Assembly: GCF_004770895.1 (NCBI RefSeq)
Contig: NZ_RQHS01000023.1
Coordinates: 1-53,566, forward strand
Source of the DNA: Leptospira dzoumogneensis
GTDB taxonomy: Bacteria > Spirochaetota > Leptospiria > Leptospirales > Leptospiraceae
Direction of reading: 5' to 3'
DNA: 53,566 bases
Part shown: piece after piece, positions 26,767 through 35,947 of the stretch
Position numbering within the stretch: the stretch's first letter is position 1
How the letters are laid out: every line of letters starts with the position of its first letter
Translations under genes and position numbers: made by a program
Notes under the pieces: model-generated
Told to the model about the DNA's origin: nothing
The model's database searches: none
What the model saw: the letters and a program-made list of their open reading frames with translations, nothing else

Positions 26767-27735
26767 ATGTTTCGAAACCGTTTCAAAATAAATGTAATTC
26801 TCTTAACCCTGTTTGGTATTCTCATAAACTGCGGAGACGGTTTAAGAGGAAAGCCGACTCCTGCGATCCCGGAACTGGCAGGATTTTATGTGAATGAAAG
26901 ATCCAAAGAATGGTTCGAAAACGGAAAGATCAAAATACAAACTCTTTGGATCCGGCGTACCGCAAAAGGAGAGATGGAATTCAGTCATCAAATATTGATC
27001 AGACTCCAATTCAGTCTGAGCGAAAACAGAGAAGAGTTAAAAGTTAAATCCGGAAAATTACTAACTAGCGATAGAGAACTTTTATTTTTCGAAACAAATG
27101 GCAAAGAGTTCCATCGTAACTATCACGGACAAAATACGAAAGATCCTAAAAGCTGGGCAATCCGTTCCTTCGGACCATTTATGAAGGTAAAAGATTTTAA
27201 TAAATTAATAGGAGAAGGAACCGGAAGATCCGCTGAACTTGCTCAAGACAAAAACTCGATCGTATTTTCTAACGGAGACGTTTATAGAAGGATAGGAAAT
27301 CCACTCTTAGGCAGGATCTCCATCAATCTAGGAAAATTCAAAAAGACCATCGATAACGAAGCGGCAGGGGTAATATTATTTCCTTTAGATGCGGAAGCAT
27401 TCCCGCAAACGGAAGGAAAACAAAACTTCTTCGCGCTATTTTCCACTACGGATAATGTAGCCGCAGGAACTCCAATCAAGATCTCTGAATTCCCAGGCCA
27501 GGTACAAGAAGTTTTCGAACATGTAGCCGTGGTAGAATTGAATAAAATGAGGCCCGGGATCGCTGCTCCTAGTATCCAAAACTTCTCTTCCGTAATTTTA
27601 GACGGAGTTGTGGATACTAAAACATTCTCTCAAAAAGAGAGCACTGACGAATTGATCAGAAGATTAAAACAAGACCCGAATGTTTCTAAAGAGGAATTGA
27701 TCCGGGAATTGGAAAAACTTAAGAGCAAAGAGTAA
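26767..27735 (+). CDS. Predicted lipoprotein of unknown function
   Basis: The 322-residue product has a signal peptide ending FGILINC (Cys22) followed by GDGLRG. The mature protein is mixed alpha/beta with a segment NEAAGVILFPLDAEAFPQ and a proline-poor C-terminus that ends in a charged helix (SKEELIRELEKLKSK). No catalytic motif or known domain is recognised. It is divergent from the membrane cyclase over about 104 bases, so the two may share a regulatory region. A signalling or ligand-sensing link to the cyclase is only a guess from position. Confidence 0.68.
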   Translation: MFRNRFKINVILLTLFGILINCGDGLRGKPTPAIPELAGFYVNERSKEWFENGKIKIQTLWIRRTAKGEMEFSHQILIRLQFSLSENREELKVKSGKLLTSDRELLFFETNGKEFHRNYHGQNTKDPKSWAIRSFGPFMKVKDFNKLIGEGTGRSAELAQDKNSIVFSNGDVYRRIGNPLLGRISINLGKFKKTIDNEAAGVILFPLDAEAFPQTEGKQNFFALFSTTDNVAAGTPIKISEFPGQVQEVFEHVAVVELNKMRPGIAAPSIQNFSSVILDGVVDTKTFSQKESTDELIRRLKQDPNVSKEELIRELEKLKSKE

Positions 27736-27768
27736 AGCCGCTTTTTTCCTTAAACCCGGCCTTGAAAA

Positions 27769-28245
27769 TTATGATACTTTTCCGGATGATTTCCGGGAAA
27801 GTATTTGTAGTCCTCCAACGATATCCTTTCTTTTTCCACCCAGGATGGAAAAAAAATCCTCATCAAAATCTTCCACAACTTTGACAGCTTGTTTTAATAC
27901 CTTCTGACCTTCCGGAGTGGTCTTCACTAATTTTGCGCGGGTATCGGTCTCATGAGAGATACGTTTCACTAACTTTTTGGATTCAAGAGTTCTAAGTACG
28001 GTAGAAGTAGTCATAGGATCCGTTTTAGCCCGGTCCGCAATTTTGATCTGAGTAGTCTCTTCCTCATGGAGTTCCAACCAATGTGTAACCGCTAAAAGAA
28101 CAAACTGAGCATGGGTAAGATCCAATGGTTCTAAAACTTTTCGGATCTCCCTTTGCCAAAGATTCGTGACCTGCCATAACAAAAATCCAGGACTATCGTC
28201 GGATTTATCGTATCTGAATATTTTGTCCTTAGACACTTCTACCAT
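27769..28245 (-). CDS. MarR family transcriptional regulator
   Basis: From ATG 28245 (AAAAGG directly upstream) the protein is 158 residues; longer frames overlap the upstream gene and add Arg-rich residues without homology, so they are not used. The winged helix-turn-helix is visible as LDLTHAQFVLLAVTHWL, then IADRAKTDPMTTSTVLRTLE (recognition helix), VKRISHETDTRAKLVKTTPE (wing) and a dimerisation helix at the end. It lies 11 bases after the SRPBCC gene, in the same operon. Three palindromic AT-rich sites just upstream of that operon are likely its own operators. The ligand is unknown. Confidence 0.88.
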   Translation of the reverse strand: MVEVSKDKIFRYDKSDDSPGFLLWQVTNLWQREIRKVLEPLDLTHAQFVLLAVTHWLELHEEETTQIKIADRAKTDPMTTSTVLRTLESKKLVKRISHETDTRAKLVKTTPEGQKVLKQAVKVVEDFDEDFFSILGGKRKDIVGGLQILSRKSSGKVS

Positions 28246-28256
28246 CCTTTTAGAAT

Positions 28257-28688
28257 TTAAGACTTGGAGATCTCCTCTCTGACTAATTCGGAGAATCTGC
28301 GGATCTCTTCTTCCATTCCTTTTGCCTGCTCTTCTCCCAAAATCTTTTTCCAAAGAAAACCCAAAGGCCCGGAAATACTCAGCTCCACCTTGATATCCGT
28401 TCCTTCTTGGTTTGGCTTAAAGAAATGTATAAATTTCATTTTGGCTCCAGGAAGGCTAGTCACATCTCCGAATACGAATGGTTTCTCGGATTCAGTGATC
28501 AGAACCTTGCATGCGAATCCTCCCCTTGGTTTCAGGACGAATTCCTTACCTACGGAAACTTCTCCTTCTATTTTGGTCCACTCTATATCGGAATCCCATT
28601 TGGACCAATTGGAAACATCCGATCTTGCTTCCCAAAGTGATTTAGCATCTATTCCTTTTACCGTTGTATTATACTCATACTTCCACAT
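28257..28688 (-). CDS. SRPBCC (START/AHSA1-like) domain protein
   Basis: The 143-residue protein starts at ATG 28688 behind GGAGGAA; an upstream in-frame start would place the operator repeats inside the gene. The pattern is that of polyketide-cyclase/AHSA1-like SRPBCC folds: KYEYNTTVKGIDAKSLWEAR, a tryptophan-rich VSNWSKWDSDIEW, and a C-terminal helix EEIRRFSELVREEISKS. Such proteins bind hydrophobic ligands or act as small cyclases or hydrolases. Being the first gene of an operon with a MarR regulator suggests that it handles the inducing compound. That is inference from context. Confidence 0.8.
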   Translation of the reverse strand: MWKYEYNTTVKGIDAKSLWEARSDVSNWSKWDSDIEWTKIEGEVSVGKEFVLKPRGGFACKVLITESEKPFVFGDVTSLPGAKMKFIHFFKPNQEGTDIKVELSISGPLGFLWKKILGEEQAKGMEEEIRRFSELVREEISKS

Positions 28689-28700
28689 CCTATTCCTCCA

Positions 28701-28785
28701 TATAATAAGCGAACTTACCATCTGGATCCTTATATAATAAGCGCACATATTATGCAAGCAATATAATAAGCATACTTACTATATT
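28701..28785 (-). promoter_or_regulatory. Three operator-like palindromes upstream of the SRPBCC-MarR operon
   Basis: TATAATAAGC occurs three times (28701-28710, 28733-28742, 28762-28771) with start-to-start spacings of 32 and 29 bases, near three helical turns. Each copy sits in an inverted repeat. The best one is at 28760-28785, where AATATAATAAG and CTTACTATATT pair almost fully. The site nearest the gene is close to the ribosome-binding site. Length, AT-richness and position fit MarR autoregulation. Binding is inferred. Confidence 0.65.
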
Positions 28786-28791
28786 AGGGAT

Positions 28792-28820
28792 AAAAAAAAC
28801 GCCTCCAAACGGAGGCGCAT
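28792..28820 (-). terminator. Intrinsic terminator for the lipase gene
   Basis: On the minus strand CGCCTCC-GTTT-GGAGGCG forms a perfect seven-base stem followed by eight T residues. It lies just past the lipase stop codon and keeps transcription out of the operator region of the SRPBCC-MarR operon. Confidence 0.92.
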
Positions 28821-28848
28821 CCTATTTTACGAGATCGAAATCGGCTTC

Positions 28849-29769
28849 TTATTGATTACTTTTTGCGTTGGAAGCCATTTTTAGGTAATAACCGTTAGTA
28901 TCATACCAAGTTTGTCCCAGGTATAATGCGTTGGTTGCTTCTAAGTGATCCACTCCAGTGGTAAGAACTCCGTAAGAAGGACCACCTTTCCAGGTTCCCC
29001 ATCTTTGAGAATCGTCCGGAACCACACCGTCATTCCATATACTTTGTCCGTAGAAAGGAGCTCCGATGGAACAAATAGGCGCAAGAAGTCCCATAGCAGG
29101 GTGTTGGATAAGATCATTACCGATCATATAAGATCCGTAAGAGAAATACTTAACTCCGGAAGCATTCGGAACGCTTGCGTTAAAAGCAGTAGCTCCGCTT
29201 ACAGTAAGAAGTTTTAACGCAGCAACTGCGTTTTGGCTGGATTGTCCGTAAACAACTCCTACCAAAGTATTTACAACGGTTCCTACATAAGGAAGTGCCC
29301 AATTCGGGATTACAGCTTCTATCACGCTTGCAACAGGGCTTCCCTTGTGAGGAGTGTTGATTGTGGTGAGAGTTGCTACTTTACTTGCAAAACTAAGATT
29401 CGAAACAAGATAACGAGCGTCCAATCCACCTTGAGAATGTCCAAGGATATGGACTTTTCCGGTGTAGTTATTTGCTGCCATCGCAGTTTGGATTGCCGTT
29501 TTTAACTGAGCTGCTCTTGCTGCAGAAGAGTTTGTAGCAGTTACAGTAGGAGTAAGAACAGTGGCTCCTTGGGATTGAAGATAAGCTGCGTTTCCGCCCC
29601 AATAATCAACAATACCAGTAGATTTACCCCAACCGAAAATACCATGAGTCAATACGATTGGATAAGCTCCAGCTAGAGGCTTACTTGAAGAACCTCCACC
29701 AGACGCGCTCACTGCTCCCGCTGCTAGGAATAGAACCCCAGCTACCATTAACTTTGCTCTTTTTAACAT
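28849..29769 (-). CDS. Secreted triacylglycerol lipase (alpha/beta hydrolase, Pseudomonas lipase-like)
   Basis: The 306-residue protein has a signal peptide (hydrophobic to about residue 21, cleavage near VSAS). The family signs are YPIVLTHGIFGWGK with the oxyanion segment, HILGHSQGG with nucleophile Ser112, NDGVV with Asp247 and GVDHLEATN with His275, the pattern of family I lipases. The mature protein is Ala/Gly/Asn-rich and probably extracellular or periplasmic. A very close AAGGAG precedes the ATG. Many family I lipases need a Lif foldase; none is nearby. The strong terminator and long upstream region mark a single-gene unit. Confidence 0.92.
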   Translation of the reverse strand: MLKRAKLMVAGVLFLAAGAVSASGGGSSSKPLAGAYPIVLTHGIFGWGKSTGIVDYWGGNAAYLQSQGATVLTPTVTATNSSAARAAQLKTAIQTAMAANNYTGKVHILGHSQGGLDARYLVSNLSFASKVATLTTINTPHKGSPVASVIEAVIPNWALPYVGTVVNTLVGVVYGQSSQNAVAALKLLTVSGATAFNASVPNASGVKYFSYGSYMIGNDLIQHPAMGLLAPICSIGAPFYGQSIWNDGVVPDDSQRWGTWKGGPSYGVLTTGVDHLEATNALYLGQTWYDTNGYYLKMASNAKSNQ

Positions 29770-30208
29770 TCTCCTTAACCCTCTTCTTTTAAACTATTCT
29801 CTCTACGGATCTCACTCCCCTGGGCTTTGCCTCTTTAGGAAGGAGTTCTTTTTATATATAACAAACAGTTGAATTAATTTTTTAATTTCGAACGTTTGCT
29901 ATTTGAACTTTTGTCCAGCTTTTCCTGAACTCAAGTTCACAAAGGGAAATATAGAACAGTGTTAAATTGTCAATTGAGAAAATAAGAGAATTATAAGTGT
30001 AGATGAAAAAATAATCTTAAATCGATCGTTCGATTAAGAATAAATAAAAAGAATATTCTAAAATTATAATATGTTTTATACCATTTGGTGTAGCAAAAAC
30101 TCTGTAGCGGTCGATACAAAACTCAGTATAAGAACTCAGTTTAGCGAGACGCACAAAAAAGGCCCGCTTAAAGCGAGCCTTCTTCTTTAAATAACCTTTA
30201 GAAAGAAA
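29770..30208. promoter_or_regulatory. Long AT-rich region upstream of the lipase gene
   Basis: This 439-base gap holds no gene. It contains the typA terminator at its right end, a palindrome TGAACT-CA-AGTTCA (29926-29939), and an inverted repeat TCTTAAATCGA-TCGT-TCGATTAAGA (about 30014-30038). The remainder is A/T-rich and should hold the lipase promoter and possible regulator sites on the minus strand. I cannot place the promoter with confidence. Confidence 0.45.
30155..30182 (-). terminator. typA: Intrinsic terminator after typA
   Basis: On the minus strand AGGCTCGCT pairs with AGCGGGCCT around a three-base loop and is followed by a T-run. It lies 27 bases past the typA stop codon. Confidence 0.9.
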
Positions 30209-32023
30209 TTATTTGGCAGCGCGCTTTCTTGCGTTTGCATCCAAATGTCTTTTACGAAGACGCATACTCTGAGGAGTTACTTCCAGAAGTTCATCATCGT
30301 CCAAGAACTCGATATTCTGCTCTAAGCTGAACTTACGAGGAGGAACTAATCTGATCGCCTCGTCCGCTCCGGAAGATCTTACGTTAGTAAGCTTTTTCTC
30401 TTTTACCGGGTTCACTTCCAGGTCATTATCTCTGGAGTGGATACCTATGATCATTCCCGGATATACAGGAGTTTGAGGATCGATGAGTAATTCTCCCCTT
30501 TCCTGGATTTTCCAAAGTGCATATCCTGTGGTTTCTCCTGAGTCCATGGAGATAAGTGCACCGTTCTTTCTTCCGGGAATTTCTCCCTTATAGGTGTCGA
30601 ATCTTAGGAATCGGCTGGATGCCACTCCTTCTCCCTTAGTTTCAGTTACGAAGTAACCTCTGAATCCGATGATACCTCTGGTAGGAATTACGAATTCCAC
30701 TCTGGTCATTCCGGACGGATGAGCATCCATTAACTGAAGCTCTCCCTTTCTACGGTTTAATTCTGCAATAATACTTCCGGTGAATTGGTCAGGTAGATCC
30801 ATTACTAGATACTCGTAAGGCTCTAGTTTTTCTCCGTTTTCTCCCTTCTTGATGATTACCTCAGGACGGGAAACTTGTAGTTCGAAACCTTCTCTTCTCA
30901 TTGTTTCGATCAATACGGAAAGATGTAATTCTCCTCGGCCTAAAACCTTGAAGCGGTCTTTGTCTTCCGTTTCTTCCAAACGCATTGCTACGTTTGTTTC
31001 TAATTCTCTGTCCAGACGTTCGCGGATATTTCTGGTAGTTACGAACTTACCTTCCTTACTCGCGAAAGGAGAATTGTTTACCATAAAATACATGGATACG
31101 GTTGGCTCTTCTACTTCGATAGCAGGCATTGGAGCCGCTTTACCAGGCTCACAAACTGTGTCCCCGATAAATACATCAGGTAATCCTGCGATGGAAACGA
31201 TATCTCCAGCTTCTGCCTCATCGATCTCGTTCCTTTTGAGTCCTTCGAAGTTATAAAGTTTAGTGACCTTTAAAACTTGGGTTTCGTCCCTGCCGTTCGG
31301 TTTAGGGGAAACTTGGATTACGCTCATTCCTTTTTGGAGTTTACCGTTATAGATCTTACCGATTGCGATACGGCCTACGTAATCATTATAATCCAAAGAA
31401 GTAACTTGGAATTGTAGAGGAGCTTCTATATTCGCTTTAACAGGAGGTACATGTGAAAGTACAGTATCTAAAAGTGGATCCAAATTGGTTCCAGGAGCAT
31501 CTTCTAATTGGCTGACCGCCCAACCTTGTTTTGCAGAAGCATAAACGATCGGGAAATCCAATTGTTCGTTTGTAGCTCCTAAATCGCTGAACAAGTCGAA
31601 AACCATATCGACCACAGCGTCAGGACGAGCTCCATCTCTATCTATTTTATTGATAACTAAAATAGGTCTATGTCCTAATTGAAGGGACTTACCTAATACG
31701 AATCTGGTTTGAGGCATGGGTCCGTCGAATGCGTCTACAAGAAGAAGACAGGAATCCGCTGTGGAAAGAACTCGCTCCACCTCTCCTCCGAAGTCCGCGT
31801 GACCTGGTGTATCTACTACGTTGATACGTGTGCCTTTATAAACAACTGCTGTGTTTTTGGCCTTGATCGTGATCCCTTTTTCTTTTTCGAGATCGTTATG
31901 ATCCATGATTCTTTCACCGTCTTCTTTTGCAGTAACTGCGCCTGTTTGGCGTAAAATACCGTCTAGAAGGGTTGTTTTACCGTGGTCAACGTGTGCGATA
32001 ATGGCGATATTGCGGATTTCCAT
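30209..32023 (-). CDS. typA: Ribosome-associated GTPase TypA/BipA
   Basis: The 604-residue protein has the length and order of TypA. The translational GTPase domain has [10 protein letters not shown] (G1), [12 protein letters not shown] (G3) and [10 protein letters not shown] (G4). Domains II, III and V follow, and the conserved CTD contains [15 protein letters not shown] near residue 548. TypA binds 70S ribosomes at the factor site and assists 50S assembly and growth under stress or cold. The C-terminus is basic ([19 protein letters not shown]). It is a single-gene unit with its own terminator. Confidence 0.97.
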   Translation of the reverse strand: MEIRNIAIIAHVDHGKTTLLDGILRQTGAVTAKEDGERIMDHNDLEKEKGITIKAKNTAVVYKGTRINVVDTPGHADFGGEVERVLSTADSCLLLVDAFDGPMPQTRFVLGKSLQLGHRPILVINKIDRDGARPDAVVDMVFDLFSDLGATNEQLDFPIVYASAKQGWAVSQLEDAPGTNLDPLLDTVLSHVPPVKANIEAPLQFQVTSLDYNDYVGRIAIGKIYNGKLQKGMSVIQVSPKPNGRDETQVLKVTKLYNFEGLKRNEIDEAEAGDIVSIAGLPDVFIGDTVCEPGKAAPMPAIEVEEPTVSMYFMVNNSPFASKEGKFVTTRNIRERLDRELETNVAMRLEETEDKDRFKVLGRGELHLSVLIETMRREGFELQVSRPEVIIKKGENGEKLEPYEYLVMDLPDQFTGSIIAELNRRKGELQLMDAHPSGMTRVEFVIPTRGIIGFRGYFVTETKGEGVASSRFLRFDTYKGEIPGRKNGALISMDSGETTGYALWKIQERGELLIDPQTPVYPGMIIGIHSRDNDLEVNPVKEKKLTNVRSSGADEAIRLVPPRKFSLEQNIEFLDDDELLEVTPQSMRLRKRHLDANARKRAAK

Positions 32024-32149
32024 GCTATGACCAAAATTTACGTAAGGGCCAGGGTGACAAGGTGGAATTTTAGGAAATTCTTTTCAATAAGATGAAAAAG
32101 AACGCGCGAAATCGCTATTAATAACCGGTTTTAAACGATCCTAAGATTC

Positions 32150-33007
32150 TTAATGTTCAGGCAGCGGGATCCTTTCAGTCTCCCCCGGCACATGAGCAAA
32201 TCGATCTTCTTTCCAATCCACTTTTGCTTGTTCTATTCTTTCCAGAGAGCTGGATACAAAGTTCCAATACATATGCCTTGGAGTAGAAAGTGGGGTCCCG
32301 CCTAGAAGAACAATTCGAGAAGTTTCTTCCGCTCTGAATTTTACTGCCCCACCTTTTGGATAGATTGCCATGTCTCCTATGGAGATGATCTTTCCTTCTG
32401 CGTCAGCCTTACCTCTGGCAACATAAATGCCTGCTTCTTGTTCGGAGGGAACAGGCAGTTCTACTTCTGCGCCGGCCTCAACTTCCAGGTCCGCATAGAA
32501 TAAGGGAGAATATACTTTAACTGGGGAAACTTCTCCCATAAAAGAACCTGCGATCAATCTGAGTTCCCAGCCTCCACCGCTGACTGTTGGCAATTCTTCT
32601 CTTTCATGATGAAAAAATTCAGGAGAGGTCTCTTCGAATTCTTTTGGCAATGCCACCCAGGTTTGGATACCTTCTAAAATGTGAAATTCAGGATCTAATT
32701 TAGATCTTTCGCTATGAACAATTCCGGAACCTGCAGTCATCCAGTTCACTTCGAATGGGCGGATATCCTCTACTTTTCCTATACTATCTCTATGAGTGAT
32801 CACTCCGTCGTACAGATAAGTGACTGTGGCAAGACCTATATGAGGATGAGGACGAACTACAATTTCGGTTCCTGTCTTGATGGGAAGTGGACCCATATGA
32901 TCCAGAAAAACAAAAGGTCCCACATTTCTGGCTTCGATCTGTGGAAGTACCCTTCTTACAAAAAAACCGTCTCCCAAATCTTTTTTCTTAGCGATAAGAT
33001 ATCTCAT
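32150..33007 (-). CDS. Pirin family protein
   Basis: The 285-residue bicupin protein carries the pirin metal site: His54 and His56 in [15 protein letters not shown], and His98 with Glu100 in GSGIVHSE. The C-terminal cupin (about residues 165-240) is less conserved, as usual. Bacterial pirins can act as quercetinases or as redox-sensing regulators of central metabolism. Which applies here cannot be told. Nothing in the neighbourhood fixes its role, and it is separated from typA and the Uma2 gene by gaps of about 130 bases. Confidence 0.92.
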   Translation of the reverse strand: MRYLIAKKKDLGDGFFVRRVLPQIEARNVGPFVFLDHMGPLPIKTGTEIVVRPHPHIGLATVTYLYDGVITHRDSIGKVEDIRPFEVNWMTAGSGIVHSERSKLDPEFHILEGIQTWVALPKEFEETSPEFFHHEREELPTVSGGGWELRLIAGSFMGEVSPVKVYSPLFYADLEVEAGAEVELPVPSEQEAGIYVARGKADAEGKIISIGDMAIYPKGGAVKFRAEETSRIVLLGGTPLSTPRHMYWNFVSSSLERIEQAKVDWKEDRFAHVPGETERIPLPEH

Positions 33008-33144
33008 AATAGTATAGACTATTAGATCCGATTCCCGGCAATCTAAGCAAGATTTAAAACCCGAATTCTATTTGTTCGGGTTAAAAATACTTCGAACCTC
33101 TTCTTGAGATATTTTAGAAAACTAAAATGTATCAGTTCTAAAAT

Positions 33145-33690
33145 TTAGGGATCTATCCCAAACTGGAATCCTGGGAATAATCTGCTTTTCCCGTCGGAGT
33201 ACAATATCCATTTGTCTCCTTTGTTTTCCCAAATTTCCACCCGGGAAGAATCAGGATCTAACACCCAATATTCCTTTACGCCCAATTTCAAATACCGGTT
33301 TGCTTTTCGGCCTAGATCGGCGGTTTTTGTGGAAAAGGATAAAACTTCGGCAATCAGATCCGGAACACCTTCGATCCATTTCCTAGTGTCCGCAGAATTA
33401 TCCGGAAGAAGAAGGGAAATATCCGGCCGCAAAACATCTCCTCCATCCGGGAAAAAAACATCCACATCGGATATAATTTTGACTAATGGATCGTTTTTAA
33501 GAAAGGTCCGAAGAGAGAAAATAAAATCTCCCTGGACGGAATTGTGTTTATAGAAAGGAGAAGGCGCCACGTAAAGAACACCTTCTACCATATCATAACG
33601 GAAACCGTCGTCTTCGAGGTTCTTATAGGATTCAAGGTCCACCCGTAATTTATGATAACGGGGAGTATTTTCCAGAGTAGGAGCGAACAT
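33145..33690 (-). CDS. Uma2 family (DUF820) putative restriction-endonuclease-fold protein
   Basis: From ATG 33690 the protein is 181 residues; the frame is open further upstream but those residues look non-coding. The Uma2/DUF820 fold shows YDMVEGVLYVAPSP, DVLRPDISLLLP, a catalytic-type VPDLIAEVLSFSTKTAD and YLKLGVKEYWVLDPDS. The Asp-x(n)-Glu-x-Lys-like arrangement is that of PD-(D/E)xK nucleases. The family is spread by transfer and is abundant in cyanobacteria and Leptospira; biological roles are not known. No strong ribosome-binding site is visible. Confidence 0.83.
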   Translation of the reverse strand: MFAPTLENTPRYHKLRVDLESYKNLEDDGFRYDMVEGVLYVAPSPFYKHNSVQGDFIFSLRTFLKNDPLVKIISDVDVFFPDGGDVLRPDISLLLPDNSADTRKWIEGVPDLIAEVLSFSTKTADLGRKANRYLKLGVKEYWVLDPDSSRVEIWENKGDKWILYSDGKSRLFPGFQFGIDP

Positions 33691-33849
33691 GTTTCGATTA
33701 TAGGAGTAAGCATATCGGTTGGTCAAGGACAACCTCCTAAAACTTACCGGGTCTAGATCAGAAAAACTGCGCGCGAAAAAATAGAATGGAATCACTTTTC
33801 CGGAAAGGCCTCTTGACGGAAAGATCAGCAGAATAGCCCCCCAAAACCC

Positions 33850-33887
33850 TTGACACCGGCTCGGACCGGTCAAAACTGGTCAAAACT
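33850..33887 (+). promoter_or_regulatory. Possible promoter and direct repeats upstream of rplU
   Basis: TTGACA (33850-33855) is followed by a palindrome GACCGGTC (33864-33871) and two tandem copies of GGTCAAAACT (33868-33877, 33878-33887), ending 22 bases before the L21 start. The hexamer could be a -35 box, but no good -10 follows at normal spacing. The repeats could bind a regulator or serve as an RNA leader element for the ribosomal operon. Confidence 0.4.
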
Positions 33888-33909
33888 CGAGAAAACTAGG
33901 CCAGTAATC

Positions 33910-34221
33910 ATGTTCGCGATCATCTCTGTCGGCAACCGACAATTCAAAGTCACTCAGGATCTTGAATTCCTGACTGAAAAAACCGGTAAAAATGCCGGTG
34001 ATACCTTCGATGCTAAGGTTCTACTATTCGCTGAAAATAATAAGGTCCATATCGGATCTCCGGAACTCAAATCCGCTAAAGTCTCCCTGAAAGTATTGGA
34101 AGATGTAAAAGGAGAAAAAGTGAGAGGATACGTTTACAAAAAACGTAAGAACTCTCAGAGAACCTGGGGACATAGACAACAACTGCAAAAAGTTAAGGTA
34201 GTTTCTCTTTCGGCAGTTTGA
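33910..34221 (+). CDS. rplU: 50S ribosomal protein L21
   Basis: The 103-residue product starts at ATG 33910 ([14 protein letters not shown]) and has the full L21 length and signatures, including [19 protein letters not shown] near the C-terminus, the 23S rRNA-binding part. L21 is assembled early into the 50S subunit. It heads the block rplU-prp-rpmA-obg-proB-proA. Its TGA overlaps the TTG start of the next gene. Confidence 0.97.
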   Translation: MFAIISVGNRQFKVTQDLEFLTEKTGKNAGDTFDAKVLLFAENNKVHIGSPELKSAKVSLKVLEDVKGEKVRGYVYKKRKNSQRTWGHRQQLQKVKVVSLSAV

Positions 34222-34538
34222 TCCGGATTAAGATACTCCGAAAAGGAGAAGAGATCCTTGGTTTGGAATCTTCCGGGCACGCTTCTAAGATGCACGGATC
34301 CAAAGGACAAAATCTTCTCTGCGCCGCTGTCGGAGTACTCATCCAAACTCTTTACTTACATTTAAGCAAAGAAGGTTTGGCAGAAGAAGCGGTGATCGGA
34401 GACGGACTCTTGGACTTCAAGATCCTCTCCGGAAAAAAGACCGATCCGATTGTTCTTACGAGTTTTGATCTCGTGAAAAGTGGATTGGTCAACTTGAAGG
34501 AACAATATCCTTCGGAAATTGAACTCATAGGAGAATAA
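34218..34538 (+). CDS. prp: Ribosomal-processing cysteine protease Prp family (YsxB-like)
   Basis: The 106-residue protein starts at TTG 34218, overlapping the L21 stop codon as TTGA, so translation is probably coupled. This start gives [20 protein letters not shown], the expected family N-terminus. The likely catalytic pair is His21 in SGHASKMHG and Cys35 in NLLCAAVGV. Spacing between them is slightly longer than in the Staphylococcus enzyme. Prp removes an N-terminal extension from L27 in Firmicutes and relatives. The L27 encoded just downstream has no such extension, so the substrate here is uncertain. Confidence 0.85.
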   Translation: MIRIKILRKGEEILGLESSGHASKMHGSKGQNLLCAAVGVLIQTLYLHLSKEGLAEEAVIGDGLLDFKILSGKKTDPIVLTSFDLVKSGLVNLKEQYPSEIELIGE

Positions 34539-34540
34539 AC

Positions 34541-34795
34541 ATGGCACATAAGAAAGGTGGCGGTTCATCCAAAAACGGACGCGATTCCCAATCCAAACGT
34601 CTTGGTGTAAAACGTTTCGGAGGAGAGTTGGTTTTAGCGGGCAATATTCTTGTTCGTCAAAGAGGAACCAGACTGAACGCCGGAAAAAACGTTGGTGTAG
34701 GTAAAGATCATACACTTTACTCTCTGGTCGAAGGTCACGTTAAATTTGAACAAGTTTCCAAAACTAAAGTTCAAGTTTCCGTTTACCCGAAATAA
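34541..34795 (+). CDS. rpmA: 50S ribosomal protein L27
   Basis: The 84-residue product begins [20 protein letters not shown], the short bacterial form whose N-terminal tail reaches the peptidyl transferase centre. Upstream of the ATG the same frame meets a TGA seven codons earlier, with no start codon between, so no longer form can exist. GGAGAA serves as ribosome-binding site. It lies two bases after prp. Confidence 0.97.
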   Translation: MAHKKGGGSSKNGRDSQSKRLGVKRFGGELVLAGNILVRQRGTRLNAGKNVGVGKDHTLYSLVEGHVKFEQVSKTKVQVSVYPK

Positions 34796-34821
34796 GCATT
34801 AGATCTCAGATTTAGTGCGTG

Positions 34822-34875
34822 GAAAAAGAAAGGCCTTCCGGGGATTTTTTCCTCGAGCCTTTCTTTTTTTATTTT
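34822..34875 (+). terminator. Intrinsic terminator after rpmA
   Basis: An A-rich arm ending AAAGAAAGGC pairs with GCCTTTCTTTTTTT around a roughly 22-base loop, and a T-run follows. It lies 17 bases before obg, so it may act as a partial terminator that lowers expression of the downstream genes. Confidence 0.8.
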
Positions 34876-34891
34876 AGGGCCTTAGGTTCAC

Positions 34892-35947
34892 ATGGAAAAG
34901 TTTTTAGATGAAGTACTGATCGAAGTTACCGCCGGACATGGTGGAGCCGGATCCATGCATTTCAGAAGAGAGAAATATGTGGAATTCGGGGGACCTGATG
35001 GTGGTGACGGAGGAATTGGCGGCAATATTATCATGCGCGCTAACCTTTCCATGGTTACCTTAGATCGTTATCTTACTAAAAGAAGATTCAGGGCCCAGGA
35101 CGGATTTCCAGGAGAAGGCAACGAAAGATCCGGTAAAAAGGGAGAGGATCTAATCCTTTTTGTCCCGCTTGGAACGCAGGTATTCGACGAAGAAAGCGGA
35201 GAACTACTTTACGATTTTGTAAAGGACGACGGAGAATTCCAAGTTGTCAAAGGCGGGAGAGGAGGAAAAGGGAACACCCATTTCAAATCTTCTACCCACC
35301 AAACTCCTAAATTTTCCCAACCTGGAGAAGATGGAGAATATAAACATCTACGCCTCAGCCTAAAACTTTTGGCAGATGTCGGAATTGTAGGACTTCCTAA
35401 TGCAGGAAAGTCTACCCTACTTTCTAAAATTACGGAAGCTCATCCTAAGATCGCAGGATATGCGTTCACTACTCTTGCTCCCAACCTAGGTGTGGTTAAA
35501 AGAAAAGGAGATATCTACCGTTATACTATGGCGGATATTCCCGGGATTATAGAAGGCGCGAGCAAAGGTGTTGGCCTCGGACTTTCCTTTTTAAGACATA
35601 TAGAAAGAGTAAAAGGTATATTATACGTTTTTGATGCAGCTGCATTGGATATTATAGAAGATTTCAAAATGCTCCAGGCAGAATTGAGATCTTATAATCC
35701 GGAACTTCTGAACCGACCCCACTTGATCGTTTTAAATAAAATAGATATCTGGGAAGACCAGAGTTTCACGGAAGAATTACTCAAGTCAGTTTCTTCTTTG
35801 GGAAGAGTGATCCCGATCTCCGCCCAAAAAGAGATCAATTTAGAAGAATTACTTTCCGTAATGGATTCCACCTTCTTCCAAAAAGAATTGGAAGAATTAC
35901 ATTTTAACGAAGAAGAACACCGGGAAAATTCAGATGAATCGAAATGA
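34892..35947 (+). CDS. obg: Obg/CgtA GTPase
   Basis: The 351-residue protein has the glycine-rich Obg domain (about residues 1-158; [22 protein letters not shown]) and a G domain with GLPNAGKST (G1), DIPGIIEGA (G3) and NKID (G4). The C-terminal tail is short and acidic ([11 protein letters not shown]), without an OCT domain. Obg binds the 50S subunit during late assembly and links GTP levels to growth. It overlaps proB by 14 bases. Confidence 0.97.
   Translation: MEKFLDEVLIEVTAGHGGAGSMHFRREKYVEFGGPDGGDGGIGGNIIMRANLSMVTLDRYLTKRRFRAQDGFPGEGNERSGKKGEDLILFVPLGTQVFDEESGELLYDFVKDDGEFQVVKGGRGGKGNTHFKSSTHQTPKFSQPGEDGEYKHLRLSLKLLADVGIVGLPNAGKSTLLSKITEAHPKIAGYAFTTLAPNLGVVKRKGDIYRYTMADIPGIIEGASKGVGLGLSFLRHIERVKGILYVFDAAALDIIEDFKMLQAELRSYNPELLNRPHLIVLNKIDIWEDQSFTEELLKSVSSLGRVIPISAQKEINLEELLSVMDSTFFQKELEELHFNEEEHRENSDESK

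Noticed and set aside
28249..28353. Longer N-terminus for the MarR regulator
   Set aside because: It lies inside the upstream SRPBCC gene in another frame, and the ATG at 28245 has a ribosome-binding site.
29968..29973. TTGACA on the minus strand as a lipase promoter
   Set aside because: The nearest -10-like sequence lies only about 14 bases away, which is too short for a standard sigma-70 promoter.
33145..33690. Restriction-modification or defence system around the Uma2 gene
   Set aside because: No methyltransferase or other defence gene is adjacent; neighbours are a pirin and ribosomal protein L21.
33691..33873. N-terminal extension of the Uma2-like protein
   Set aside because: The added residues show no family similarity and overlap the region that should hold the promoter.
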